This document shows positions 1-12,625 of a DNA stretch of 64,000 bases, piece after piece. Made by a program: the position numbers and the translations under genes. The stretch comes from Stigmatella erecta (GTDB lineage: Bacteria > Myxococcota > Myxococcia > Myxococcales > Myxococcaceae), in assembly GCF_900111745.1 (NCBI RefSeq), contig NZ_FOIJ01000002.1, positions 62,001 through 126,000 on the forward strand. The letters are read 5' to 3'. The notes below the pieces were generated by a model. It ran no database searches. It was not told where the DNA came from and saw nothing but the letters and a program-made list of their open reading frames with translations. Each line of letters opens with the position of its first letter. Within the stretch, counting starts at the first letter, position 1.

Positions 1-234
1 GAGCAGGAGCACCGGCAGCTCCGGCAGCTCCGCCTTCACCTGGCGGCAGAGCGCCTCGCCGTCGAGCGAGGCACTCTGGGAGGCCAGCAGCACCGAGGGC
101 GCGCGCGCGTGGGCTTCCCGCAGCGCCTCGTCCAGGGTGCCGACAATGCTCACTTCATAATCCGCGCTCTCCAGGAACTTGCGGAGTGCCGTGCAGACCG
201 GGAGGGACGGCTCGGCAATGAGTGCGGAGCGCAT
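1..234 (-). CDS. Response regulator receiver-domain protein (partial, runs off the window)
   Basis: Only the first 78 codons lie in the window. The protein opens MRSALIAEPSLPVCTALRKF, followed by alternating hydrophobic strands and helices like the first half of a CheY-type receiver. An acidic pair near the start, normally DD, reads AE here, and the usual phospho-acceptor Asp position (SVLLASQSAS) appears to be Ala/Ser, so it may be a non-phosphorylatable pseudo-receiver. The ATG lies 21 nt after the frr stop, and the frame is closed upstream by that same stop, so the start is firm within the frame. It probably belongs to the pyrH-frr transcript. Output domain unknown because the gene continues past base 1. 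Confidence 0.6.
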   Translation of the reverse strand, partial: MRSALIAEPSLPVCTALRKFLESADYEVSIVGTLDEALREAHARAPSVLLASQSASLDGEALCRQVKAELPELPVLLL

Positions 235-255
235 GGGGCCATTAAACCCCCAATC

Positions 256-816
256 TCAGACGGACATAACCTCCTTTTCCTTGGCCGCGATGATTTCGTC
301 GACCTTGGTCACGCCCGCGTCGGTCTCCTTCTGCACCTTCTCCGAGGTCCGCTTGTTGTCGTCCTCGGTGATGGTCTTCGCCTTCAGCTTCTCCTTGAGG
401 GCCTCGTTGGCGTCCCGGCGGATGTTGCGGATGGCGACCTTGTGCTCCTCGCCCTTGGACTTCACCTGCTTGGCGATGTCCTTGCGGCGCTCCTCGGTCA
501 GCGGCGGGAACGGCAGGCGGATCATCTCGCCGTCGTTCATCGGGTTGATGCCGAGGTTGGCCTCGCGCAGCGCCTTTTCGATTTCCTTGAGGACGCTCTT
601 GTCAAAGGGCTTGATGGTGATGAGGCGAGGCTCGGGGGCGTTCACGTTGGCCACGCCCGACAGCGGCGTCGGCGTGCCATAGTAGTCCACCCGGACGCCA
701 TCCAGGATGGCGGTGCTGGCCCGGCCGGTGCGGACCTTGGCCAGCTCACGCTTGAGATCATCGATCGTCTTGTCGATGCGGCCCTTCAACTCCTTCAGCA
801 CGTCTTCATTCGCCAT
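256..816 (-). CDS. frr: Ribosome recycling factor
   Basis: A 186-residue protein, the usual RRF length. With EF-G it splits post-termination ribosomes. Recognisable RRF features are the N-terminal helix segment (LKRELAKVRTGRAS), the YYGTPTPLSGVANV loop between the two domains, and the FPPLTEERRKDIAKQVK segment of the three-helix bundle. It lies 24 nt downstream of pyrH on the same strand, the standard pyrH-frr pairing. The ATG is preceded by a GGGAG Shine-Dalgarno sequence. Nothing unusual is seen. Confidence 0.97.
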   Translation of the reverse strand: MANEDVLKELKGRIDKTIDDLKRELAKVRTGRASTAILDGVRVDYYGTPTPLSGVANVNAPEPRLITIKPFDKSVLKEIEKALREANLGINPMNDGEMIRLPFPPLTEERRKDIAKQVKSKGEEHKVAIRNIRRDANEALKEKLKAKTITEDDNKRTSEKVQKETDAGVTKVDEIIAAKEKEVMSV

Positions 817-840
817 TGTGAGCTCCCAGGTTAGAAGAGG

Positions 841-1590
841 TCAGGCCCAGACCGTCTCGGCGGTCCCCACCACGGTCCCGATGTCGCCGCTGCCCAGCAC
901 CGCGCGGCCGATGTTGCCCCGCACCGTCAAGTCGAACACCACGATGGGCAGCTTGTTGTCGCGGCACAGCGAGATGGCCGTGGAATCCATCACGTTCAGG
1001 TCCTGCTTGATCACATCCAGGTAGGTGAGGCTGCGGTAGCGCCGCGCCTCGGGGTCCTTCTTCGGGTCCGCGTTGTACACCCCGTCCACCTTGGTCGCCT
1101 TGAGGATGACCTCGGCGTTGATTTCCATGGCGCGCAGGGACGCGGCCGTGTCGGTGGTGAAGTACGGGTTGCCCGTGCCCGCGGCGAAGATGACGACGCG
1201 CCCCTTCTCCAGGTGGCGCACGGCGCGGCGGCGGATGTAGGGCTCGGCGATCTGCTCCATCTTGATGGCCGACAGCACGCGCGTGTGGACGCCCTGCTTC
1301 TCCAGCGCGTCCTGCATCGCCATGGAGTTGATGCAGGTGGCGAGCATGCCCATGTAGTCGGCGCTCGCCCGGTCCATGCCCTCGGTGGCCCCGGCCACGC
1401 CCCGGAAGATGTTGCCGCCGCCGATGACGAGGGCCACCTCCACGCCCGCCTCGATCAGCTCCTTCACCTCGGAGGCGATGCGCGAGAGCGTGGGCGGGTG
1501 GATGCCATACTTCCCATCGCCCATCAGGGCCTCGCCCGAGAGCTTGAGAAGAATGCGCTTGTAACGGCCAGAACGGGTCGGGTCGGACAT
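841..1590 (-). CDS. pyrH: UMP kinase
   Basis: A 249-residue member of the amino-acid-kinase fold that phosphorylates UMP to UDP in pyrimidine nucleotide synthesis (hexameric and GTP/UTP-regulated in studied bacteria). The N-terminus has the KLSGEALMG motif, followed by [10 protein letters not shown] and the nucleotide-binding segment [12 protein letters not shown], then [15 protein letters not shown], all characteristic of bacterial PyrH. It sits between tsf and frr, as in most bacteria. A terminator-like hairpin lies between tsf and this gene, so pyrH-frr may also have its own promoter in 1591-1690. Confidence 0.97.
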   Translation of the reverse strand: MSDPTRSGRYKRILLKLSGEALMGDGKYGIHPPTLSRIASEVKELIEAGVEVALVIGGGNIFRGVAGATEGMDRASADYMGMLATCINSMAMQDALEKQGVHTRVLSAIKMEQIAEPYIRRRAVRHLEKGRVVIFAAGTGNPYFTTDTAASLRAMEINAEVILKATKVDGVYNADPKKDPEARRYRSLTYLDVIKQDLNVMDSTAISLCRDNKLPIVVFDLTVRGNIGRAVLGSGDIGTVVGTAETVWA

Positions 1591-1689
1591 GTGGCCCCGC
1601 TTCTATCCCCCACCCTGGCCACGATCAACGTTCGCGTCGCAAGGACCGTCGCCTGCGAACCCTTCGGCCGCCCAGGCCCCCAGGTCCCG

Positions 1690-1753
1690 AAAAACAGAAG
1701 GGGCCACCCTCCGGAAGCCCCCGGGGGGACTTGCCAGAGCCGCGGCCCCTTCC
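1690..1753 (-). terminator. Intrinsic terminator after tsf
   Basis: Read on the minus strand after the tsf stop, an AAGGGGCC arm (1744-1751) pairs with GGCCCCTT (1698-1705) across a GC-rich loop that can itself fold. CTGTTTTTCG follows. Stem plus T-run supports Rho-independent termination, or attenuation ahead of pyrH. Confidence 0.65.
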
Positions 1754-1770
1754 TGGCACGGCAGGAGGCC

Positions 1771-2430
1771 TTACGCCTGGGCGGTGCCCAGCGTCTTGGC
1801 GACCTCGGCGGCCAGGTCATCCTTCTTCTTCTCGATGCCCTCGCCCACCACGAACCGCGCGAAGCGGCGCACGGACACCTTCTCGCCAATCTTCGCGGCG
1901 CGCTCGGTGATCATCTCGTGCATGCGCTTCTTGTCGTCCTTCACCCAGAACTGGTCCACCAGGCAGACCGTCTCGTAGTACTTCTCGATCTTGCCCACGA
2001 GGATCTTCTCCCACATGGCCTCGGGCTTACCGGCCTCCTTCAGCTGGGCGCGCTGGATCTCCTTCTCCTTCTCCAGCACGTCGGCGGGGATCTCCTCGCG
2101 GCGCACGAACTGGGGCGAGGCCGCCGCGATGTGCATCGCGACGTCCTTGGCCAGCGCCTGGAAGTCCTCGTTGCGGGCCACGAAGTCCGTCTCGCAGTTG
2201 ACCTCCACCATCACGCCGATGCGGCCGCTGTGGACGTACGTGGAGATGATGCCTTCGGCCGCGACACGGCCTTCCTTGCTGCCGGCCTTGGCGATGCCCT
2301 TCTTGCGCAGCCACTCCTCGGCCTTGACGAAGTCGCCGCCGGTCTCGGACAGCGCCTTCTTGCAGTCCATCATGCCCGCGCCCGTCTTCTCGCGGAGTTC
2401 CTTCACCATCGTGGCGCTTACCTCGGCCAT
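1771..2430 (-). CDS. tsf: Elongation factor Ts
   Basis: A 219-residue EF-Ts, the nucleotide exchange factor for EF-Tu. The N-terminal UBA-like module ends in the signature LREKTGAGMMDCKKAL, and the core contains VEVNCETDFVARN. At 219 residues it is of the shorter class (E. coli 283), with one shortened core subdomain, as in several other phyla. The ATG at 2430 is preferred over an in-frame start 33 nt upstream because GGAG lies 6 nt before it and homology begins at MAEVSATMVKEL. It is downstream of rpsB, separated by a strong hairpin. Confidence 0.95.
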   Translation of the reverse strand: MAEVSATMVKELREKTGAGMMDCKKALSETGGDFVKAEEWLRKKGIAKAGSKEGRVAAEGIISTYVHSGRIGVMVEVNCETDFVARNEDFQALAKDVAMHIAAASPQFVRREEIPADVLEKEKEIQRAQLKEAGKPEAMWEKILVGKIEKYYETVCLVDQFWVKDDKKRMHEMITERAAKIGEKVSVRRFARFVVGEGIEKKKDDLAAEVAKTLGTAQA

Positions 2431-2512
2431 GTTCTTCTCCAGGCCCCGCGTGTCCGGCGCCATGCGCTGGTGGGGGAATTGAGGTTCAATACATCAGCTT
2501 GGGAAATGCAAC

Positions 2513-2542
2513 GGCCGGGCGGCGGGTCCCCACCGCCCGGCC
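2513..2542 (-). terminator. rpsB-tsf intergenic hairpin (attenuator-like)
   Basis: A perfect 10-bp inverted repeat, GGCCGGGCGG with CCGCCCGGCC, surrounds a 10-nt loop in the 142-nt gap between rpsB and tsf. No T-run follows on the minus strand (GTTGCATTTCCC), so a partial terminator, attenuator or processing/stability element fits better than full termination. Confidence 0.55.
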
Positions 2543-2572
2543 AGACTTCATGCTCGCCGCCGCGCGAACGGC

Positions 2573-3526
<954 letters not shown>

Positions 3527-3913
3527 GTTTCTCTCCGGTTGGTCCGCCACACCCGAGCGAGACACCGGCCATCTCTCCTGCTGCGGGGCGCCTCGGATGA
3601 GGACGTCCTTCGCGGGAGCACCTGGGCCGGAACGGGCGTGTGTGAAATGGGTACTGCTTGCCATCCACCCCCGGCAGGAGCCTGGGGCGGGCGGTTCCTA
3701 ACAAAACCCCTCTGGCGTGCGCAAGCTTCGCGTCAAACCACCCCCACATCCCCCCACGGGAGCCTGCCTGGCCGCCCGCCTCCGGCCTCCCAAGCCCTCG
3801 AAAGCCACCGGCGCGGCCCGCTTCCCCCTGAGGAGAAGCAGCACCGCGCCGGAAGGGTGTAGGGAGAGGAGGGACAAGGCCCCTGCCCTCCCTTCAGGGG
3901 AGGCGGCGAGCGC
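3527..3913 (-). promoter_or_regulatory. rpsB leader / secA-rpsB intergenic region
   Basis: This 387-bp gap has no convincing gene. On the minus strand a TTGACG hexamer occurs at about 3732-3737 without a clear -10 partner, so the rpsB promoter is probable but unplaced. The rpsB leader would be long (over 150 nt) and contains several GC-rich inverted segments, consistent with S2 autoregulation though this is not shown. Just after the secA stop, CCTCCC-CTGAA-GGGAGG (near 3885-3902) can form a small hairpin without a T-run. Confidence 0.35.
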
Positions 3914-6724
<2,811 letters not shown>

Positions 6725-6898
6725 GAATTCTGGCTCTCTCGCGCGGGAGAATCCCCGAATGACGGCAACGAGTGAAGGGAAATCCCTGGAGATGTAAGAG
6801 ACAACCCTGGGAGAACCCCACGCGATCCCGAGGCATTCCTCTTGGCCGTCTGCCCTGCGCGCGGTCAAGACACAGTAAAGCGGAACCGAGCCCACGCA

Positions 6899-8056
6899 AT
6901 GTCCCCACGCCGAAATCCCCCTCCCCGCTCCGGCCACCGCCCGGGCCCGCGCCCCTCCCGCCCTCCCGGCCGGGCCCCCGAACGCCCCACGCCCGCCTCG
7001 CCGGGCCCTCAGGCTCCCCCCCGGGTGCGCATCCCCCACACACCCGCGCAAACCCTACCGCCGCGGCCTGACAGATGGCTATGGACCTGCCGTGCAGGCT
7101 TCGAGCCCCACCTCTTCGAGGAGCTGGCCTGGGCGGGCGCCGCCCCCCGGCTGCTGGGCGAGGCGCTGATCGAAAGCGACGGCGCCCCGGGCCTCGCGCC
7201 GGCCTTCGCCCGGCAGGGCATGCGGGTGTTGGCCAGCTTTCCCTCCCCCTCCCCCGGGCTCTCGGCGGACGCCCTGGCCCGGAGCGTGGCGGCCCGGCCC
7301 CGGGGCTCGCCGCTGGTGCTGCAGGCCTACACGCCGGACACGCCCAGCGGCAATGCGCTCGCCCCTCAGGCGGACGCGCTCGTGGAGGCCGTGCGCGCCC
7401 TCCTGCCCCCGGAGCGGCTGCTCGAGGACCCGAACCGGGCCCGCGAGGCCGGGGCGCGGCTGGTGGCCCTGTGCCTCGCCCCCGGCGTGGCCGTGCTGGG
7501 CGAGGTGCTGGCACGGGAGGCCCTGTCGCTGGCCCCGGGGGGGCGGCGGCGGATGCGGCGCGAGGGCGATGCCCCCTCGCGCGCGGCGATGAAGCTGGAG
7601 GAGGCCCTCGATGGCTTGCCCTTCGAGCCCGGCCGGGGCGAGGTGTGCGTGGACCTGGGGGCGGCACCAGGCGGGTGGACCCAGCGGCTGGTGGCCCGGG
7701 GCGCCCGCGTCATCGCCGTGGACCCCGCCAAGCTGATGCCGGAGCTGGCCGCCCACCCCCGCGTCCGGCACGTCCAGGAGAGCGCCTTCGCCTTCGCCCC
7801 GGAGGAGCCGGCGGACTGGCTCTTCTGCGACATGGCCTGGCGGCCGCTGGAGGTGGCCCAGCTGCTGGCCAAGTGGGGCCGGCGCGGGTGGGCCTCGCAC
7901 CTGGTGGCCAACATCAAGCTGCCCATGAAGGACAAGAACCCCCTCTTGCTGCGCGTGCGCCACGTGCTCGCCGAGGACGGCGGCTGGAGCGGGCTCACCG
8001 TGCGCCAGCTCTACCACGACCGGGATGAAGTCACGGTGACGGCCCACCGCCGCTAG
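6899..8056 (+). CDS. rlmM: 23S rRNA C2498 2'-O-ribose methyltransferase (RlmM family)
   Basis: An SAM-dependent 2'-O-methyltransferase of the RlmM/YgdE type. The RRMJ-like Rossmann domain has [14 protein letters not shown] as motif I. The K-D-K-E tetrad can be read as Lys in AAMKLEEAL, Asp in FCDMAW, Lys in NIKLPMK and Glu in HDRDEVTV. The N-terminal part beginning [19 protein letters not shown] corresponds to the THUMP-like region. The start is uncertain. The ATG at 6899 gives 385 residues but the first 40 or so are Pro/Arg-rich and look non-homologous; the GTG at 7025 gives about 343 residues and may be the real start. It is divergent from secA. Confidence 0.85.
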   Translation: MSPRRNPPPRSGHRPGPRPSRPPGRAPERPTPASPGPQAPPRVRIPHTPAQTLPPRPDRWLWTCRAGFEPHLFEELAWAGAAPRLLGEALIESDGAPGLAPAFARQGMRVLASFPSPSPGLSADALARSVAARPRGSPLVLQAYTPDTPSGNALAPQADALVEAVRALLPPERLLEDPNRAREAGARLVALCLAPGVAVLGEVLAREALSLAPGGRRRMRREGDAPSRAAMKLEEALDGLPFEPGRGEVCVDLGAAPGGWTQRLVARGARVIAVDPAKLMPELAAHPRVRHVQESAFAFAPEEPADWLFCDMAWRPLEVAQLLAKWGRRGWASHLVANIKLPMKDKNPLLLRVRHVLAEDGGWSGLTVRQLYHDRDEVTVTAHRR

Positions 8057-8105
8057 GGCGGCGGCCGGCTGCGCCCGGGGAGGCCTTCGCGCTACAAGGG
8101 CGGCG

Positions 8106-8798
8106 ATGCCCTACCCCCTCGACGATGCCACCGCCACCGCCCTCATCGCCCTTCACCCGTGGACCGTCGCCCGGAGCGCCCAGCCGGTCCAGCTCGCCGT
8201 GGAGACGCTGCTCGAGGCCGAGCGCGCCCGGCAGGGCCAGCCCGACAAGACGGGCGCCTTCGCGGCGCTCGCGCTCACCCAGGGCCCCCTCCTCAAGGAG
8301 GAGTTTGATCTATCCACCCACGCCCACCATGACGGCTGGCGCGTGGGCGCCGTCATCGCGGATGTCCAGGCGATGATCTCCGTCAACGCGCGCTTCGGCT
8401 TTCCGCTGGGGGATGCGGTGCTCCAGGCCACCGTCAGCTCCCTGGCCGCCCAGTTTCCCGGCGCCCAGGTGGTCCGCATCCACGCGGATGCCTTCGCCGC
8501 CCTGCTCACGCCCTCCTCCCAGCTCACGGTGCACGCGGATCAGCGCGAGGCCACCCGCGCACGCCTCGCCGCGGACGTGGCCCAGCGGCTGCCCGCGGAC
8601 GCCCGCCCGGAAGAGCTCCCCCGCCACACGGTGACGCTGCTGGAGCTCACCGTGGATCAACCGTCGCACTGGCAGGTGCTGGGGCCGCTGCTGTGGGCCG
8701 AGCTGGAGCGCGCGCACGTGCTCGAACGGCTCGGCCGGACGCGCGACACCGTGCAGCGGCGGCGCATCCGGCTGGATGGCTTCGTCCCCGCGGGGTGA
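8106..8798 (+). CDS. Degenerate GGDEF-domain-like protein
   Basis: A 230-residue protein with no clear catalytic motif. The stretch VGAVIADVQAMISVNARFGFPLGDAVLQATVSSL lines up with the GGDEF-domain pattern of a D-x-D metal region, an N..FG..-GD loop and an amphipathic helix. It is followed by VVRIHADAFAALL where an active enzyme has R-GGDEF-A-LL. The signature is therefore replaced by HADAF, and a diguanylate cyclase activity is unlikely. It could be a c-di-GMP/GTP-binding or purely structural relic. It lies 49 nt after rlmM on the same strand and converges with the M23 peptidase gene. The fold assignment is by eye only. Confidence 0.5.
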   Translation: MPYPLDDATATALIALHPWTVARSAQPVQLAVETLLEAERARQGQPDKTGAFAALALTQGPLLKEEFDLSTHAHHDGWRVGAVIADVQAMISVNARFGFPLGDAVLQATVSSLAAQFPGAQVVRIHADAFAALLTPSSQLTVHADQREATRARLAADVAQRLPADARPEELPRHTVTLLELTVDQPSHWQVLGPLLWAELERAHVLERLGRTRDTVQRRRIRLDGFVPAG

Positions 8799-8819
8799 AG
8801 CCGCGCGGGCGCTGGGCGC

Positions 8820-9731
8820 CTAATCCTCGAGGATGAACTTGCGCGGGTTCTGCGGGATGCCGTTCACGCGGACCTCGTAATGCAGGTGCGGTCCGGTGGA
8901 GCGGCCCGTGTTGCCCACCGCGGCGATGAGCGCCCCGCGCTTCACCTTGTCACCGGCCTTCACCAGCATCTTCGCCAGGTGGCCGTAGCGCGTCTTGATG
9001 CCATAGCCGTGGTCGATGACGATGACGTTGCCGTAGCCGCCCTCGAGCCCCGCGAACACCACCGTGCCGTCCGACGGCGCGTGGATCTCCTTGCCGTGGG
9101 GGGCCGCGATGTCCAGGCCCGCGTGCGTCACCCGCTCGGCCGTGTACGGATCCAGCCGCTGGCCGAAATCGCTCGTCACCCACCCGCGCGCCGGCCACAC
9201 GGACGGCGTGGAGGCCAGGAGCGACTTCTGATCCTGGAAGTACGCCTGCAGTTCCTGGAGGCTCTGCTCCTGCCGGGTGGCCTCCGCCGAGAGCTTGTCG
9301 AGCTTGCCCAGCAGCACCCCGGGCACTTCCGCGTGGGACAGCTGCGTGAACTGCGTGTCCGTGGTGGGCGAGGTGGTCCCCGGCTCCGTGGGGCCCATGG
9401 CCAGGTTGCGCTGCGGATCCGACAGCAGCGTCATGGCGCGCAGCTTCTGGTCGAAGCGCTCCACCCGGTCCAGCGTGGAGCCGATGTGCTCGATGCGCTC
9501 GCGCACCGACTTGAGCTGGCCGCGCAGCGTGAGGTTCTCCTCGCGCAGGATGCGGTTCTCCGCGGCGTCCTTCGCCACCTGGAAGTAGTGGGCCGTCGCC
9601 CCCAACGCCATGCCGGTCACCAGCACCACCCCCACGCCCAGCTGGATCAGAAAGGCCCGCTGGATGTGGAAGCGCTTGACCGGGGAGTTGTGGTCCGAGA
9701 CCACCATGAGGGTGTAGGACTTTTTCGCCAC
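8820..9731 (-). CDS. M23-family (lysostaphin-type) metallopeptidase, membrane-anchored
   Basis: A 303-residue peptidoglycan endopeptidase-like protein. A single membrane segment (LIQLGVGVVLVTGMALGATA) lies near residue 30-50, followed by a coiled-coil region of about 60 residues. The C-terminal M23 domain begins at GWVTSDFGQRLDPYT. Zinc ligands are His and Asp in THAGLDI and the His of GPHLHYEV, so it looks catalytically complete. The GTG start at 9731 has GGGAGAG 6-7 nt upstream and gives the typical VAKKSYTLMVVSDHNSPVKRF N-terminus of envelope-anchored M23 proteins. It follows recN and the PP2C gene on the same strand but has its own likely promoter at 9819-9846. Confidence 0.88.
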   Translation of the reverse strand: MAKKSYTLMVVSDHNSPVKRFHIQRAFLIQLGVGVVLVTGMALGATAHYFQVAKDAAENRILREENLTLRGQLKSVRERIEHIGSTLDRVERFDQKLRAMTLLSDPQRNLAMGPTEPGTTSPTTDTQFTQLSHAEVPGVLLGKLDKLSAEATRQEQSLQELQAYFQDQKSLLASTPSVWPARGWVTSDFGQRLDPYTAERVTHAGLDIAAPHGKEIHAPSDGTVVFAGLEGGYGNVIVIDHGYGIKTRYGHLAKMLVKAGDKVKRGALIAAVGNTGRSTGPHLHYEVRVNGIPQNPRKFILED

Positions 9732-9818
9732 GAACAGCTCTCCCTGTGGATGCTCGACCTGGTCCCCACCGAACCCATGACGGCCGGGCATTTCGCTGCG
9801 GTTGGAACAGTTTGCGCA

Positions 9819-9846
9819 GCTATCATCCGGTTTTTCAACGTGTCAA
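9819..9846 (-). promoter_or_regulatory. Sigma-70-type promoter for the M23 peptidase gene
   Basis: On the minus strand a perfect -35 TTGACA (9841-9846) is followed after 16 nt by GATAGC (9819-9824) as a weak -10. The predicted transcript starts about 80 nt before the GTG start. Confidence 0.45.
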
Positions 9847-9900
9847 GTTGAACGGCCCCCCGAGGCCCTGCCTAATCCACACACGGCCCTGAAAACTCCA

Positions 9901-10698
9901 TCAGGCCTGAACTTGTACAACGATGACGGTGATGTTGTCGTCGCCGCCCCGCTCGTTGGCGAAATCAATCAGCTTCTGCGGCACGTCCTGGAAGTGAGAC
10001 GTCTGGAGCACCAGCTCGTGGATCTCCTTGTCCTCGAGCATGTTGGCCAGGCCGTCGGAGCACAGCAGGAAGACATCGCCGGGCTCGGAGATGACGCCCA
10101 TCACGTCCACCTGGACTTCCTCTTCGAAGCCCACCGAGCGGGTGATGATGTTCTTGTACCGGGAGTGCTTGGCCTCCTCGGCGGTAATCATGCCCGCTTT
10201 GATCTGCTCGTTGACCAGCGAGTGGTCCTCGCTGATCTGCTGGATGAGCTCGCCGCGGATGAGGTAGGCGCGGCTGTCACCCACGTGGGCGAAGAAGGCC
10301 TGGTCATCCTTCACCACCAGGGAGATGACCGTGGTGCCCATGCCCGACAGGCGCGAGTCCTCCTGCGCCGCGGTGTAGATGGCCAGGCACGCCTTCTCGA
10401 CGGCGGTGCGCAGGGCCTCGGGGATGAGCGCGTCCTGAAGGTTGCTGGTGGAGATGAACGGGTTGTCCCGGCTCTCTCGCGCCCGGCGCAGCTCTTTGTC
10501 GATGGTCTCGACGGCGATGCGGGAGGCGGTACCGCCCCCTGCATGGCCACCCATGCCATCCGCCACGACGTAGAGCTGCAGCTCCTCGTCGATGAGGAAG
10601 CTGTCCTCGTTGTGGTTCCGCTTCCGGCCGACGTCGGTGAGACCCGCCGAGACGACCTTCAGCCGCGGAGAAGCGGTCTGTCCTGCCGTTTTGGACAC
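9901..10698 (-). CDS. PP2C-family Ser/Thr protein phosphatase (Stp/PrpC type)
   Basis: A 265-residue single-domain PPM phosphatase, the partner activity of Hanks-type kinases. The metal-binding Asp residues lie in the usual motifs: RNHNEDSF near the N-terminus, VADGMGGHAGG, LLCSDGLANML, and GGDDNITVIVV near the C-terminus. No membrane segment or extra domain is seen, so it should be cytosolic. Translation probably starts at the GTG at 10698, 58 nt after the recN stop. The substrate is unknown; the Ser/Thr kinase elsewhere in this window is not adjacent and is only one of many expected in a myxobacterial genome. Confidence 0.92.
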   Translation of the reverse strand: MSKTAGQTASPRLKVVSAGLTDVGRKRNHNEDSFLIDEELQLYVVADGMGGHAGGGTASRIAVETIDKELRRARESRDNPFISTSNLQDALIPEALRTAVEKACLAIYTAAQEDSRLSGMGTTVISLVVKDDQAFFAHVGDSRAYLIRGELIQQISEDHSLVNEQIKAGMITAEEAKHSRYKNIITRSVGFEEEVQVDVMGVISEPGDVFLLCSDGLANMLEDKEIHELVLQTSHFQDVPQKLIDFANERGGDDNITVIVVQVQA

Positions 10699-10756
10699 AC
10701 CCGAATGCTATGTGACGGCTTGGACCGGAGCAAGGACGTGAATCTTTCGTCCACCA

Positions 10757-12499
10757 TCAGGCGCTCCGCCGGAGCCGCCCCCGGGAGCCCCCCCCCGGCG
10801 CCGGATCTCTCCGGGGACGGGGAGAGCCGCCCATGGCGCGGTGAGCCGAACGGACCAGGGCCTCGGCCGCCCCCATTGCCTCGCGCGTCACCTCCACGCC
10901 CGACAGCATGCGGGCCAGCTCCCGGGTGCGCTCGTCCCCGGCGGCCAGCGGCACCACCTCGGACACCGTGCGCCCGGCCTTGAGCCCCTTGCGGATGAGC
11001 AGGTGAGCGTCCGCATAGGCCGCCACCTGGGGCAGGTGGGTGATGCAGAGCACCTGACGGTGGCCGCTCACCTCCTTCATCATCCGCCCCACCACATCCG
11101 CGATGGCGCCGCTCACCCCGGAATCCGCTTCGTCCAGGACATACGAGCCACACCCGTCGCTGTCGGCCAGGGCCCGCTTGAGCGCCAGCAGCAGGCGGCT
11201 CGCCTCGCCGCCGGAGGCCACCTTCGCCAGGGCCCGCGCGGGCTCGCCCGGGTTGGCGCTGAAGAAGAACTCCACCTCGTCCGTGCCCTCGGGCCGCAGC
11301 GGCCCCCCCGGGGTGATGCGCACCTCGAAGGCGGCCTTGCCCAGGGCCAGCCCCGCGAGCCCCTCGCGCACCTGGGCCGAGAACTCCCCGGCACACGCGG
11401 CGCGCGCGCGCGACAGACCTGTAGCACTCTCTCTCGCCCGGGCCTCGGCCGCCTGCCGCTCCCGCGACAGCTCCTCCAGAATCTCCGTGCGGTTCTCCAG
11501 CGTGGACAGCTCCGTCTCCAGCTCGCCGCGCTTCTTCAGCACGCCCTCCAGCGAGGTGGCGTGCTTGCGGCACAGGCGCTTGATGGCATCCAGCCGGTCC
11601 TCCACCTCCGCCAGCCGGGAGGGATCCGACTCCAGCGCCTCCGTGTAGCGGTTGAGCCGGCGCTGCGCTTCCTCCAGCTCCGCCAGGGCCGAGCCCAGCG
11701 ACTGGGCGATGGGCCCGAGCGTCGCGTCATAGCGCACCGCATCGTTGATGAGCCCCAGCGCCCGCCCCACCGTCTCCAGGGCCGAGCTCTCATCGCCGGC
11801 GACGAGCACCTCGGCCTCGGCCGCCTGGCGCTTGAGCTTCTCCGCGCCCGCGAGCCGCCGGCGCTCCGCGTCCAGCGCCACGTCCTCGCCCGGCTCGGGG
11901 CTCAGGCGATCGATTTCATCGCGCTGGAAGCGCAGGAACTCCGCCCGCTCGCGCACCCGGGCCTCGTCGCCCCCCAGCGACTCCATGCGCGCCTCCACGT
12001 CCCGGAAGGCCGTGTAGTGCTGGGCATAGGTGGCCACCGCATCGGCCAGGTTGCCGTAGCGATCCAGCAGGGCCCGGTGGAGGCCCGCATCGAAGAGGCT
12101 CACGTGCTCGTGCTGGCCGGCGATGTCCACCAGCCCCCGCGTCAGGCGGGCCAGCACGCCCACGGTGACGAGCGAGCCGTTCACGTACGCCTTGCCCCGC
12201 CCGTTGCGTCCCACCACCCGGCGCACCAGCACCTCGTCCCCCAGGTTGGGCAGCCCCAGCTCCTCCAGGCGCGCGGCCACCCCGGGCGTGCAGGCATAGA
12301 CACCCTCCACGGAGGCCTCGTCACACCCCGCGCGCACGACGTCCGCATCCGCCCGGCCGCCCAGCAACAATCCCAACGCATCCACCAAGATGGATTTGCC
12401 CGCCCCCGTCTCCCCCGTGAGCACGGTCAAGCCGGCCCCGAACCCCACCTCCACCTCTTCAATCACCGCCACGTTCGAAATCCGCAGTCCGAGCAGCAC
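10757..12499 (-). CDS. recN: DNA repair protein RecN
   Basis: A 580-residue SMC-like ATPase that acts early in double-strand break repair. Walker A is GETGAGKSILVDAL near residue 30-43. The middle is long coiled coil, and the C-terminal half has the ABC signature ASGGEASRLLLALK, Walker B YVLDEADSGV and the D-loop/His region. The GTG at 12499 is preferred because GGAGG precedes it closely and RecN homology begins immediately (LLGLRISNVAVIEEVEVGFG). The last 25 residues are Pro/Arg/Gly-rich and beyond the usual RecN end. It leads the recN-PP2C minus-strand pair. No LexA box was identified with confidence upstream. Confidence 0.95.
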   Translation of the reverse strand: MLLGLRISNVAVIEEVEVGFGAGLTVLTGETGAGKSILVDALGLLLGGRADADVVRAGCDEASVEGVYACTPGVAARLEELGLPNLGDEVLVRRVVGRNGRGKAYVNGSLVTVGVLARLTRGLVDIAGQHEHVSLFDAGLHRALLDRYGNLADAVATYAQHYTAFRDVEARMESLGGDEARVRERAEFLRFQRDEIDRLSPEPGEDVALDAERRRLAGAEKLKRQAAEAEVLVAGDESSALETVGRALGLINDAVRYDATLGPIAQSLGSALAELEEAQRRLNRYTEALESDPSRLAEVEDRLDAIKRLCRKHATSLEGVLKKRGELETELSTLENRTEILEELSRERQAAEARARESATGLSRARAACAGEFSAQVREGLAGLALGKAAFEVRITPGGPLRPEGTDEVEFFFSANPGEPARALAKVASGGEASRLLLALKRALADSDGCGSYVLDEADSGVSGAIADVVGRMMKEVSGHRQVLCITHLPQVAAYADAHLLIRKGLKAGRTVSEVVPLAAGDERTRELARMLSGVEVTREAMGAAEALVRSAHRAMGGSPRPRRDPAPGGGSRGRLRRSA

Positions 12500-12625
12500 A
12501 CACCCTCCGAAATCCGCTAACGGCGCTGGCACTGAACACCCTAGCAGGTAACTCCGACACTGCACAGGCGTTCCGGTCGAGCGCACGCCCGGCGGACGGG
12601 GAGGAGGGAGAGCGTCTTTGGAGGC

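Noticed and set aside
10757-12625. LexA-type SOS box before recN
   Set aside because: No convincing palindrome was found in the upstream 120 bp.
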